Shown here piece after piece: positions 1 through 8,065 of a stretch of DNA of 64,000 bases. The number at the start of each line of letters is the position of its first letter. The first letter of the stretch is position 1. The DNA is taken from the NCBI RefSeq assembly GCF_016653295.1, contig NZ_NHSF01000054.1, forward strand, positions 1-64,000, written 5' to 3'. The notes beneath the pieces are model-generated. The model searched no databases, was not told the origin of the DNA, and worked only from the letters and a program-made list of their open reading frames with translations. This DNA comes from Halochromatium salexigens. Its GTDB lineage: Bacteria > Pseudomonadota > Gammaproteobacteria > Chromatiales > Chromatiaceae. The translations under genes and the position numbers were made by a program.

Positions 1-130
1 CTCTATAATCATCACATTCCTCAGCGCAACCTCGGCCACATCAGCCCGGTGCAGGCGCTGATCAACTGGCATAAAACCCATCCGGAGTTGTTCGTGGTTG
101 ATCCTAACAATCTCCCGGGACTTGACATTG
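1..130 (+). mobile_element. IS481-type transposase, C-terminal remnant
   Basis: Frame 1 is open from the first base. It encodes a tail (LYNHHIPQRNLGHISP, then QALINWHKTHPELF) that matches the conserved end of IS481-like DDE transposases. The rest of the transposase lies outside the window. The usual stop shortly after the 'GLD' tail is missing, so the frame runs on into the next protein. The boundary at about 130 is estimated from where family similarity should end. Confidence 0.6.
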
Positions 131-1128
131 CGGGCTATCCATCACGCGATCCTGAGGACTTCCTCGAGTTCGTGATCGTCGGCCGTGAAGCGGAAGCGCT
201 TGGCCAAGGCATCCCGATCCTTGGCCTGCCGACGCTGGAGCCACAAGCGAGCATGGCACGCAATCCAGCGGGCGAATGCGCGATGCAGTTGACCGCCAGC
301 TACGACAACGTCCCCGTACCGAGTCTCTTCACCGGACTGGGCGGTGGCGCGGAGAGCTTCAATCCATTCTTCGAAGACAGCGGTGCTTGGGAGGTGGTCG
401 AACCGGACGGCAGCGAGACCCTGGAGCTGGGTGAGGAGCCGATGCAAGCCTGGCTCAGCGCCGCCGAGGATCAAACTTATACCTTGCGCTTTGGCGGCCA
501 CAGCAAGCTCGGCAGCTTCGTGCGCCAGTATGAGGAGATCGAGGTCACCTTTGACCAGGATGACGAGGCATGCAGCTGCGAAGAGGAGCTGATCGCCGGG
601 CGCTATCAGCAGATCGGCGAGGATTGCGGGATCATCCGTGATCTCGTCAATGGGCTGGATTGGCAACGCTGTGCGGTGGGTCAGACCTGGGATGCAGAGG
701 ATCAGCAATGTGAGGGAGAGGCAGAAAGGTTTTTCTGGGCGGAGGCGTCAACACTTACCGCCCCGGATGGTTTCCGGACGCCGTCGATCTGGGAGCTGCG
801 AACGTTAGTCTACTGTTCTAACAAATGGCCTCCCTTCCAAGACCCTGCATGGTCTGATCCGCGGCCGATAGGACCCACGTGTGGATACGCTGACGTCCCG
901 TTTGACAGGCCAGCGATCATTAGTGTTGCCTTTCCGAACCTGCCGAACACCTACCGGAACGACTTCAGCACACAGCATAATTTCTGGTCCTCCACGGCAG
1001 ATCCCCAAGTGGCTCCAGTGAATATGACGGGCCATGCGTTTACCGTCAATTTCCATCTTGGCTGGGCGAGTCCCTACATTAAGCATGCGGCAGATTTGCC
1101 CGTTCGCCTCGTGCGCCCGGCACAGTAA
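1..1128 (+). CDS. DUF1566 (Lcl C-terminal domain) protein fused to a transposase tail, 5' partial
   Basis: The open frame continues from the transposase tail into a protein whose C-terminal half (about 610-1128) is a DUF1566/Lcl_C domain. It contains GLDWQRCAVGQTW, GFRTPSIWELRTLV, a FWSST core and a closing VRLVRPAQ, all typical of the family. The middle part is acidic, with a beta-rich look and no recognised domain. Such proteins are usually secreted or surface-associated, but no signal peptide remains here because the front has been replaced by the IS end. The gene is therefore probably a truncated relic or an IS-driven fusion. Its native start cannot be assigned. Confidence 0.6.
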   Translation, partial: LYNHHIPQRNLGHISPVQALINWHKTHPELFVVDPNNLPGLDIAGYPSRDPEDFLEFVIVGREAEALGQGIPILGLPTLEPQASMARNPAGECAMQLTASYDNVPVPSLFTGLGGGAESFNPFFEDSGAWEVVEPDGSETLELGEEPMQAWLSAAEDQTYTLRFGGHSKLGSFVRQYEEIEVTFDQDDEACSCEEELIAGRYQQIGEDCGIIRDLVNGLDWQRCAVGQTWDAEDQQCEGEAERFFWAEASTLTAPDGFRTPSIWELRTLVYCSNKWPPFQDPAWSDPRPIGPTCGYADVPFDRPAIISVAFPNLPNTYRNDFSTQHNFWSSTADPQVAPVNMTGHAFTVNFHLGWASPYIKHAADLPVRLVRPAQ

Positions 1129-1318
1129 TTTCTCCCTTGCGCCAACCGATTGCGCAACATCGAGGAAGTTGGCGATAAAGCACCAGGACTAAGTCCCGCT
1201 CACTCGTATGGCGATAGCAGTAAGCTGTCGCCATCGAGATTCATCCTCCGTTTATGTGTCTGCAGGCGCAGATCTAAAATCCGGATGCTCGCCTCCCTGC
1301 ACGGAAGCACTTGCAGAG

Positions 1319-1343
1319 CACTCTTCGTGTAGCAAGAGTGTTT
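1319..1343 (+). terminator. Hairpin with short T run
   Basis: CACTCTT (1319-1325) pairs with AAGAGTG (1334-1340) over an 8-nt loop and is followed by TTT. It could end transcription from the DUF1566 gene, but the U tract is very short. Confidence 0.3.
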
Positions 1344-1352
1344 GATCAGTCA

Positions 1353-1381
1353 ACACCGCGCCGTCAAAAGCGCGGTGTCTC
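1353..1381 (+). terminator. Strong GC hairpin, possible terminator
   Basis: ACACCGCGC (1353-1361) and GCGCGGTGT (1370-1378) form a perfect 9-bp stem with loop CGTCAAAA, followed by CTCTTT. It lies just downstream of the 1319 hairpin. The stem is strong but the T tract is weak, so it may act on either strand. Confidence 0.4.
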
Positions 1382-1804
1382 TTTGCTCGCAGTCTCCTTT
1401 GCAACGGTACGCGATCGATAGCTTTATGGTCTTCGGGCAGAGTCGAGAGCGGTAGGGACCACACTCACGCCACCATCCGCTTGATCTGCTGCTCGACATA
1501 AACACGACTGTTGGGTCTACCCCATGTTGAAGATCATGCATGCGCTCGGGCTTGAGGTTCAGCTGGCACCAGCTAGCAGTGGGCGTCAGAATAATCTGGA
1601 TGTGGGCCTCGGTTGATCAGACCTTGTTCTGTTCTAGCTTGAGGGAGACCGACATCGCGACTCAAGATCAGCTTCGAGCCAATGAGTAATGGAGCGATAC
1701 CTGTCGCCTAGCCCAAGCCTTTGTCCAACTTGGTACACGTATCCTGATCAGACCCGCGCTTAAGCAGATCACACGGGGATTTCTCGCCCTGTCTCGAGGA
1801 AAGA

Positions 1805-2206
1805 TCAGCGCCATACGGGCACTCGCATCGAGTCGAAGTGGTGGTCATAGGTCCACACCGGCAGGCTTAAGCGTGACGCCAAGATGGCGAGGGTGGCGTC
1901 GAACAGGGTGATGGACTGATCGGGATAGCGAGCGACCAGCAGCGTGGCGTCGCGGTAGTCCTGTGGGCTTGGATTCACCCAGGCGCTGCCAGCGCGCATA
2001 TCGTCGATCCAGTTGGACGCGCTAGCAAAACCCAGTCGATACAGGATGAGGGAGTAGGCCTCCGAGAGGATCGGATAGGCGATCACGACTGACATCCCCT
2101 GGTTCGCTAAGTCGTTCAGCTGCTCCTGCGAGCGCTTGTGGTGCTGGTCGTCCGGATCGACCGCAGCATAGAGCGGTCCCGTATCGGCGAGAACGCTTCG
2201 GCTCAC
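1805..2206 (-). CDS. vapC: VapC-like PIN-domain toxin
   Basis: 133 aa, the usual size of a PIN-domain ribonuclease. The acidic residues expected for the metal site are present: Asp in the N-terminal VLADTGPLYA, Glu in LSEAYSL and Asp in TLFDATLAILA. In VapBC modules this enzyme cleaves RNA unless it is bound by VapB. The GTG start (2206-2204) overlaps the TGA of the upstream antitoxin, a GTGA junction implying translational coupling. The protein ends normally, so the module looks intact despite the surrounding IS debris. The RNA target cannot be read from the sequence. Confidence 0.85.
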   Translation of the reverse strand: MSRSVLADTGPLYAAVDPDDQHHKRSQEQLNDLANQGMSVVIAYPILSEAYSLILYRLGFASASNWIDDMRAGSAWVNPSPQDYRDATLLVARYPDQSITLFDATLAILASRLSLPVWTYDHHFDSMRVPVWR

Positions 2207-2439
2207 CTTGATGTCAGGTACTGGTCGTGAGAGACGCTGACATCGTCCTTGCCGCTTCCACGCTCAGCGGGGCGGATGCGTAAAACGGCTGGACTGGGCA
2301 GATAGCCGCGCTCGCCGAGGTATTCGCGCACGGCTGATTGGACAACCGCCGTCAGTTGCACCGGCACCGCCTGCTCGGCCACGAAGTGCTCAAGTGCTTG
2401 CTCGAGGTCATCCGGAAGGGTGATGGTTGCGCGCTTCAT
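2203..2439 (-). CDS. vapB: VapB-like ribbon-helix-helix antitoxin
   Basis: 78 aa. The N-terminus MKRATITLPDDLEQALEHF is a typical CopG/MetJ/Arc ribbon-helix-helix DNA-binding fold, followed by a polar C-terminal tail that would wrap the PIN toxin. The ATG at 2439 is preferred over an upstream one at 2505, because the RHH fold begins exactly there and the longer start would run through the presumed operator. It overlaps the toxin start. RHH antitoxins generally repress their own operon, and a palindrome lies immediately upstream. Confidence 0.8.
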   Translation of the reverse strand: MKRATITLPDDLEQALEHFVAEQAVPVQLTAVVQSAVREYLGERGYLPSPAVLRIRPAERGSGKDDVSVSHDQYLTSR

Positions 2440-2451
2440 CTTGCGATGATA

Positions 2452-2480
2452 GCACCAGTTGGTGCTCCTGGTGCACGGTG
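2452..2480 (-). promoter_or_regulatory. Candidate VapB operator
   Basis: GCACCA-GT-TGGTGC (2452-2465) is a near-perfect palindrome 12 bp upstream of the vapB ATG. It is followed by further GGTGC half sites up to about 2480. Position and symmetry suit autoregulation by an RHH antitoxin. This is inferred from layout only. Confidence 0.45.
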
Positions 2481-2557
2481 CGCTCAGTTTGACGTTCGGG
2501 TCCAAACCTCAGGGGTCTGACTCTGTCCAGGTCCGGGGGCCGAGCCGATTGCGCACA

Positions 2558-2610
2558 AGGCCCACTCAGTCAACTTCCAGATAGGCGCCACATCCGGTCA
2601 CAGTGGGCCT
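2558..2610. repeat. 9-bp inverted repeat AGGCCCACT...AGTGGGCCT
   Basis: AGGCCCACT at 2558-2566 and its reverse complement AGTGGGCCT at 2602-2610 are separated by 35 bp, in the gap between vapB and the resolvase relic. It may be part of a resolvase recombination site or an old element end. No function is demonstrated. Confidence 0.35.
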
Positions 2611-2670
2611 GTTGTGAGATCGAGCGGGGTCGGATCGGTGCGGCCCCTGTCTTGAATCGATACCTCAGCG

Positions 2671-2935
2671 GTGGACAGAAAGGTCAGGGCGAAGGGCGTA
2701 CAGATCGGTAAAGCGATGCTGACGATGCTCGCAGTGGTCGCGGAGCTGGACCGGGAGAACATGCGCGCTCGGCAAATGGCAGGTATCGAGCGCGCCAAGG
2801 CCGAGGGTAAGTCGCTTGGGCGTCCATCCAAGATCAATCCGGCTCTGGTGAAGGCGTGGCGGATCGAGCATCGCCGAAACCGCGAGCCACTTCGGCATCA
2901 ACACCACCTCGGTGAAGCGGGCTTGCGCCTCTTGA
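2671..2935 (+). pseudogene. Serine resolvase/invertase remnant, frameshifted
   Basis: The first frame encodes the end of the catalytic domain and the long E-helix of a serine recombinase (GKAMLTMLAVVAELDRENMR, then GIERAKAEGKSLGRPSKI). At about 2864 the match moves to the +1 frame, which supplies the helix-turn-helix (SIAETASHFGINTTSVKRA) and a normal stop at 2933-2935. The N-terminal half with the nucleophilic serine is absent upstream. The gene is therefore doubly inactivated, by 5' truncation and a frameshift. Confidence 0.7.
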
Positions 2936-3119
2936 AGCCGTTCCTCTCGAGCGTGGGAGCGATGCGTCAAATCCGGCAACAGACAGTCCTTGTGAGATCA
3001 GCGAAATGCTGGTCTATTGCTGGTCTCGAAGTAGTCGTTCAGACACCCACCATTGGAGCCGGCAACGCCGGAGCCGACCGGCCGGCGCGTCGCTCCGTGA
3101 TGACAGCACTCAGATAGGG

Positions 3120-3590
3120 CTAAGGCGGATGCCCGCGTTGGCGGCAGGTTTCGATCACGCTGGCAAGCAAGGTGAAGGTGCGTGACCCGGCCTCGTTGCG
3201 CGTTCCCATCATGATGCGCCGGGCAATGACCCAGTGGCGCAGGGCCTGCTCGGCGGCATTGTTGGTGATCGGCCACTGAGGATGCTCCAAGACCCGGAAG
3301 ATCGCCTCCCAGTCGTTCAACAGTTCCACCGCCAAGGCGTTGGTCTTGGCATGGCGGTGCCCAAGCCGACGCCGACAGGCGCTGCGCAGTTGGTCAAGCA
3401 ACGGGGCATAGCGGGTTGGCAACTCGCCCGGCGGGCCGTCTCGAGCGGCCTGGATCGCCTCCGTCAGGGTGTTGAAGGTGTCTTGCACCTCTCGTCCAAA
3501 GGCCTGGGCCTCATGATCGAGGCTGTCTATCAACCCTTGCGCCTTGCGCGTGAGGTGCGCCCAGCAGCGCAGCCGCTGGGGAAGGTGGCG
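3120..3590 (-). mobile_element. IS66-family transposase (TnpC), C-terminal remnant
   Basis: The last ~155 residues of the chimeric frame match the IS66 transposase C-terminus: RLRCWAHLTRKA near its start, PITNNAAEQALRHWVIARR in the middle and SVIETCRQRGHPP at the end. The catalytic N-terminal part is missing. The 3' end stops abruptly where IS66 proteins normally continue for another ~30 residues. It is an inactive fragment joined in frame to hsdR. Confidence 0.75.
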
Positions 3591-4340
3591 GTAGGCAAAG
3601 GGCTTGAAGTCGTTGGTCTTGGTCTGATCGGCCAGGATGTTGCGGTCGACCAGGAACAGGATGCGTTGCTTGGCGCCGGATCGCCACAGCCGCCAGATGA
3701 TCTGAAAGGCGGTGTAGGTCTTGCCTGTCCCGGTGGCCATGACCAGCAGGATGCGGTTCAGGCCGCAGGCAACGGCCTCGACGGTGCGGTTGATGGCGAT
3801 GCGCTGGTAATAGCGGGGCACCCTGCCGGAACCGTCGTCAAAGTAGTCCTGAACCGCGACCGCTTGCACCTCTGCCGCCAACCCCTTGGCCTTGCAGTAG
3901 CGTGCCCAGAGTTCGGCTGGGCTGGGGAATTGGTCGAGCGGGATCTCGCGGATCACGGCCCCGGCGGTCAGCGTGGCTCCGCTGGTCAGCGTGCGGTCGT
4001 GCTCCAGAAAGGCGTCGCCGTTGGTGCTGTAGACGAAGGGGATATCCAGCATTTCCGCGCAATCCAGCGCTTGCTGCATGCCGTCACCGACGGTGTGGTT
4101 GTTGTCCTTTGCCTCGATGAGCGCAAGCGGGATATTGGGCTTGTAGAAGAGGATGTAGTCGGCGCGTCGGGCAACGCCGCGCTTCACCGTCTTGCCGCGC
4201 ACGATGACCCGCCCCTTGATGAAGTAGACCTCCTCGTGAATCTGCGTGAGGAGATCCCACTTGTCGCCGTTCACGCCGACCAGCGCGGGCGTGATGAACT
4301 TGGAGCGAATGTCTGCTTCGGTCAGCGCCTTCTTGTTCAT
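3120..4340 (-). pseudogene. hsdR: Chimeric ORF: type I restriction subunit HsdR N-terminus fused to an IS66 tail
   Basis: Residues 1 to about 249 are HsdR-like. They carry an HSDR_N nuclease domain with a PD-(D/E)xK pattern (Asp61, then EAK at 76-78) and the start of the SF2 translocase with a Walker A motif (ATGTGKT, about 202-208) and FLVDRNILADQT. The motor then breaks off at about nt 3590 and the frame continues into IS66 transposase without a stop. HsdR proteins are normally around 1,000 aa, and no hsdM or hsdS is nearby, so restriction activity is not expected. The 406-aa frame is intact, so a stable protein with the nuclease domain cannot be excluded. Confidence 0.75.
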
Positions 4341-4413
4341 GCCTGGATGAGCTTCCTTGGTCGATCGGTTCGCTCAGCCCGGCGGGATGCGAGTCGGCAA
4401 TCGCTTGGTTGAT

Positions 4414-5397
4414 CTAGAACTCGGCGACGACCTTGTCGTAGAAGGCGAGGAAGTCGTCCGGGGTCGGCCCCTCGCGCCACTCGATCGCCGCGCGTGGATG
4501 CTGATTGAGCTGACCGGTGAGGTTGTAGGGGATCATCGGCCCCCATTCGATCTCGCGGCGCAGCGGCAGGATGTGCTCTTGGATCACCTCGAGGATCGGG
4601 CGCACCTCGAACTTCGGATTGCGCAAAAAACCGAGCAGCATTTCGGTGTGGCAGTTCCCGGCGCCGCGCCCGAAGCCGAAGATGGTGGCATCGACGCGAT
4701 TGCAGCCGAGGATGATCGCCTCGATGGTGTTGGCGAACGCGAGCTGCAGATTATTGTGCGCGTGGATGCCGATCTCCTTGCCGGTCCCGGCGAGCGCATC
4801 GGCGTACTTGTGATAGAGCCGGTCGATCTGCTCACGGTAGAGGTGGCCGAAGCTGTCGACGATGACCATAGTGCTGGCTGGCGTTGGCGCGATGGCCTCG
4901 AGGACGGTGTCGATCTCCTCCTCGGTGATGTTGGAGACCGCCATCAGGTTGGCGGTGGTCTCGTAGCCCAGCTCGGCGGCGTGGCGGATCATGTCCACCG
5001 CCTCCGAGACCTGGTGTGCGTAGAAGGCGACCCGGATCATGCTCAGCGGACTGTCGGCGGCGGGCACGAGCTGAGTCTCCCAGTCGCTCTTGCCGGCATC
5101 GGCCATGGCGGCCAGTTTCAGCCCAGTGGCCTCGGGGTCGTGGTCGCCGACCACGCGCTGTAGGTCGCCCTCGTCGCAATGGCGCCAGGGGCCGAACTGT
5201 TCGCGTGGAAAGGTCCGCGGGGAGTTCTTGTAGCCGATCTCCATGTAGTCGACACCGGCCGCGATACAGGCCCGGTAACAGGCACTGACGAAGGCGTCAT
5301 CGAAGCGGTGGCCATTGACCAGGCCGCCATCGCGGACCGTGCAGTCCAAGACCTTGAGTGCTGGCCTGTAGGTGATCCACGGGGCCTTGTCTGTCAT
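4414..5397 (-). CDS. DRE-TIM/HMGL-like aldolase-family enzyme
   Basis: 327 aa. It opens with the DRE-type metal motif (LDCTVRDGG, residues 17-25) and has the paired histidines of the family in IHAHNN (His212, His214), on a TIM-barrel-length protein. Relatives include 4-hydroxy-2-oxovalerate aldolase, HMG-CoA lyase and isopropylmalate synthase, which make or break C-C bonds next to a keto acid using a divalent metal. The substrate is not evident: no pathway partner flanks it, and the usual acylating dehydrogenase is absent. The start is supported by a GGAG eight bases upstream. It is annotated by family only. Confidence 0.65.
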   Translation of the reverse strand: MTDKAPWITYRPALKVLDCTVRDGGLVNGHRFDDAFVSACYRACIAAGVDYMEIGYKNSPRTFPREQFGPWRHCDEGDLQRVVGDHDPEATGLKLAAMADAGKSDWETQLVPAADSPLSMIRVAFYAHQVSEAVDMIRHAAELGYETTANLMAVSNITEEEIDTVLEAIAPTPASTMVIVDSFGHLYREQIDRLYHKYADALAGTGKEIGIHAHNNLQLAFANTIEAIILGCNRVDATIFGFGRGAGNCHTEMLLGFLRNPKFEVRPILEVIQEHILPLRREIEWGPMIPYNLTGQLNQHPRAAIEWREGPTPDDFLAFYDKVVAEF

Positions 5398-5514
5398 GGG
5401 TGTGTCTCCGGGCTGATCTCAGCCTTGGATGCCGCTGGCGTCCGGCGCGCGGCGATAGAGGGTGTCGACAATCAACGATCACCCGCATGCGAGGGGCAAT
5501 CGGGTTCAGGGGGC

Positions 5515-6762
5515 TCAGCGCGCATCACCCTGCCCGAGCTGGGCCTTGAGCAGTTCGCCCAGGGTGCCGACGCCGGCATCCTCGTCCTTGGTCTTGTCGC
5601 GCGCGCGCTGGCGTCGTTCATCCGAAGGCGCTGACGCATCGGACTGTCCCGTGCTGGCTTCGGCCTCTTGCAGTCGCTCGGGCGCCAGCGAGAGACCGAT
5701 GCGGCGGCGCTCGCTATCGACCTGCACGACCACGGCATCGACCTGCTGGTCGACCTGCACCACGTCCTTGGGATGCTCGACCCGTCTGCCCGCGCCGAGT
5801 TCGCTGACATGCACCAGGCCGGTGAGACCAGGCTCGAGTTCGACGAAGGCGCCGAAGGGCTCGAGGCGCTCGATGCGCCCGCGCACCTGGGTGCCGGGTC
5901 GGTAGCGCTGCGCGGCATCGGACCAGGGGCTCTTGGCCAGGGCGCGCATCGAGAGCGCGATCCGCTCCGGGCGCTTGGGGTTGTTGGTCTGCTCGATGCG
6001 CAGCACCGCGACCTCGATCTCCTGGCCGATGCTCAGCACCTCTTCGGGATGGCGCACGCGGCCGAGCGCCAGCTCGCTGATGTGGATCATGCCCTCGACG
6101 CCACCCAGATCGACGAAGGCGCCAAACTCTTGCAGGCCGACCACGGTGCCGGCGAGCACGGCGCCGGGCTCGAGCTTGGCGCGGACTTCGGCGGCGCGCT
6201 CGGCCTGCGCCTCTTCGAGGATGGCACGTCGCGAGACCACTAGGTTCAGCCGTCGCCCGCCCTCGAATTTGGTGATGCGAAACGACGCGCGCTCGCCGAC
6301 CAGGGTGGAGAGATCCTCGATGAAACGCAGATCGGCCTGCGAGGCCGGGCAGAAGGCGCGCTGGCCGGCGATCTGCACCTCGAGCCCACCCTTGGTGGTG
6401 CCGGTGATCTGGCCCTCGACCGGGGTGCCGGCCTGGAACGCGGCCTGGAGCTGATCGGCACCATGGGCATGGCGCGCGTGGCGAGAGCCGAGCACCAGGG
6501 TGCCGGTGTCGGGATCGATGCCGGTGACCGCCGCCTCGATGGGGTCGCCGACGGCTTTGTTCAGCTGACCCTCGGCGTCGCGCAAGTTGCTGAGTTCCAG
6601 GGTGGCCTCGGCCTTGCTCCCGATATCGACGAACGCATGCTCCTCGCCGATCTCGATGATGGTGCCTTGAACCCGGTCACCCACCTTGGGGCGTGCGGCC
6701 AGCGCCTGCTCGGTCTTTTCCAGCTCCTTGAGCAGGGCCTCGAAATCGTTGTCGTCGGTCAT
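5515..6762 (-). CDS. Four-repeat S1 RNA-binding-domain protein
   Basis: 415 aa from the ATG at 6762. Four S1-type OB folds are visible at roughly residues 25-90, 105-170, 190-265 and 280-350, with typical edges such as GAFVDLGGVEGMIHISEL and GAFVELEPGLTGLVHVSEL. The tail is charged and probably disordered. It resembles a shortened ribosomal protein S1, but the six-domain rpsA is elsewhere in this window, so it is a paralogous RNA-binding protein. It may bind mRNA or the ribosome; no enzyme domain is present. A longer in-frame start at 6849 lacks S1 similarity and was not used. Confidence 0.8.
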   Translation of the reverse strand: MTDDNDFEALLKELEKTEQALAARPKVGDRVQGTIIEIGEEHAFVDIGSKAEATLELSNLRDAEGQLNKAVGDPIEAAVTGIDPDTGTLVLGSRHARHAHGADQLQAAFQAGTPVEGQITGTTKGGLEVQIAGQRAFCPASQADLRFIEDLSTLVGERASFRITKFEGGRRLNLVVSRRAILEEAQAERAAEVRAKLEPGAVLAGTVVGLQEFGAFVDLGGVEGMIHISELALGRVRHPEEVLSIGQEIEVAVLRIEQTNNPKRPERIALSMRALAKSPWSDAAQRYRPGTQVRGRIERLEPFGAFVELEPGLTGLVHVSELGAGRRVEHPKDVVQVDQQVDAVVVQVDSERRRIGLSLAPERLQEAEASTGQSDASAPSDERRQRARDKTKDEDAGVGTLGELLKAQLGQGDAR

Positions 6763-7062
6763 CGATGGGGGGCCTGTCTTCGGGCCGGTCGAAAATGGTG
6801 GGGCGATAAACGGTTGCAGGCTGTGAGCCACTGGGCGCGGACAACACACTCGTTGGGGATTCTACTCGGCTGGCAACGTCGGGGGCCAGCGTGTGGCGAC
6901 TTTTCTCCTGATCTGACGCATTTTTCGGGCGCACAACCCGACCTGGCGCAAGGGCCGGGCCAATGACTGGGCCCAATGGCTGGGCTCGATGGCCGTGGGC
7001 GCGTTAAGCTAATCGCCTCGGATGCAACAAGCGACGATGAATGATTCAGGAGACCGCCACCG
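6763..7062. other. Divergent intergenic region, S1 protein / DHH gene
   Basis: 300 bp between divergently transcribed genes, so it should contain both promoters. I see no clear -35/-10 pair, palindrome or RNA element. Confidence 0.4.
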
Positions 7063-8031
7063 ATGACCCGCTACGATGTCTTCAACGGCGATGCCGACGG
7101 CCTCTGTGCGCTCCAGCAGCTCCATTTGAGCGAGCCGGACGCCGAGGGAGCGGTCTTGATCACCGGTGCCAAGCGCGACATCGCCCTCGTGCAGCAGGTG
7201 CCAGCGGTCGAAGGCGATCGGGTGACGGTGCTCGATGTCTCGCTGGACAAGAATCGCGATCACCTGCTCGCGCTGCTGGAGCGCGGGGTCCGTGTGCGCT
7301 ACGTCGATCATCATTATCCCGGCGAGATCCCCTCGCATCCCAACCTGACCACCCACATCGATACCACCGCAGATCAGGGCACCAGCCTCCTGGTCGATGA
7401 ATTGCTCGCCGGTCGGCAGCGCGCCTGGGCCGTGGTCGGTACCTTCGGTGACAATTTCGATGCATCCGCGCGGCACGCGGCGCAACCGCTCGGCCTGGCG
7501 CAGGAGGAACTCGAGCTGCTGCGCGAACTCGGCATCCTGCTCAACTACAACGGCTACGGGACCACGCTGGCCGATCTGCATTTCCCGCCCGCGACCCTGT
7601 TCGCGCGCTTGCGCCCTTACGCCGATCCGCTCGAGTTCGCGCGCCGTGACGAGGCCTTTGCCGCTCTGCGCGCCGGCTACACCGACGATATGGCGCGCGC
7701 CCGCGCGCTGACCCCGGAGCATCGCAGCGCGACCCATCTGCTGCTGTTACTGCCGGCGGCGGCCTGGGCGCGTCGGGTCAGCGGCGTCTATGCCAATGCC
7801 TTGGCGCAGCAGGCCCCGGAGAGAGCACATGCGTTGCTGACGCGGCGCGAGCAGGGTGGTTTCCTGGTCAGCGTGCGCGCGCCGATCGCCCATCCGCAAG
7901 GCGCCGATGCGCTCTGCCGTCAGTTCGAGACCGGCGGCGGGCGTCAGGCGGCGGCGGGTATCAACCAGTTGCCGGATAGCGACTACCCGCGCTTCGTCGA
8001 GGCCTTTCTCGCGGCCTTTCGCGCGCCCTGA
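7063..8031 (+). CDS. DHH-family phosphoesterase
   Basis: 322 aa. It has the family motifs FNGDADGLCAL (Asp10, Asp12) and VDHH (81-84) for binuclear Mn coordination, then a C-terminal DHHA1-like region with GGGRQAAAGINQLP. DHH proteins hydrolyse phosphodiester bonds in oligonucleotides, cyclic dinucleotides or exopolyphosphate-type substrates; which one applies here is unknown. It is the first gene of a tight same-strand group with GGCT-OsmC (34-nt gap) and the RyR protein, which may form an operon. Its size is like the stand-alone DHH proteins of proteobacteria rather than RecJ. Confidence 0.8.
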   Translation: MTRYDVFNGDADGLCALQQLHLSEPDAEGAVLITGAKRDIALVQQVPAVEGDRVTVLDVSLDKNRDHLLALLERGVRVRYVDHHYPGEIPSHPNLTTHIDTTADQGTSLLVDELLAGRQRAWAVVGTFGDNFDASARHAAQPLGLAQEELELLRELGILLNYNGYGTTLADLHFPPATLFARLRPYADPLEFARRDEAFAALRAGYTDDMARARALTPEHRSATHLLLLLPAAAWARRVSGVYANALAQQAPERAHALLTRREQGGFLVSVRAPIAHPQGADALCRQFETGGGRQAAAGINQLPDSDYPRFVEAFLAAFRAP

Positions 8032-8065
8032 GTGCGTTGGAGGCTGGCGTCGGTCGAGCATTGGT

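Larger units (their letters stand above)
1129..1804. other. 676-bp non-coding stretch after the DUF1566 gene
   Basis: No convincing coding frame, tRNA or IS end is visible. The stretch holds three hairpins: ATGGCGATAGC/GCTGTCGCCAT at 1208-1234 with a 5-nt loop, and the two listed separately. The remainder looks like decayed sequence between the IS remnant and the vapBC module. Confidence 0.5.

Noticed and set aside
1129-1804. tRNA or integron-like attachment site in the long gap
   Set aside because: Hairpins are present, but no cloverleaf, TTCGA loop or attC core could be found.
3234-4412. 392-codon plus-strand frame over hsdR/IS66
   Set aside because: Antisense shadow. The minus frame carries recognisable HsdR and IS66 motifs.
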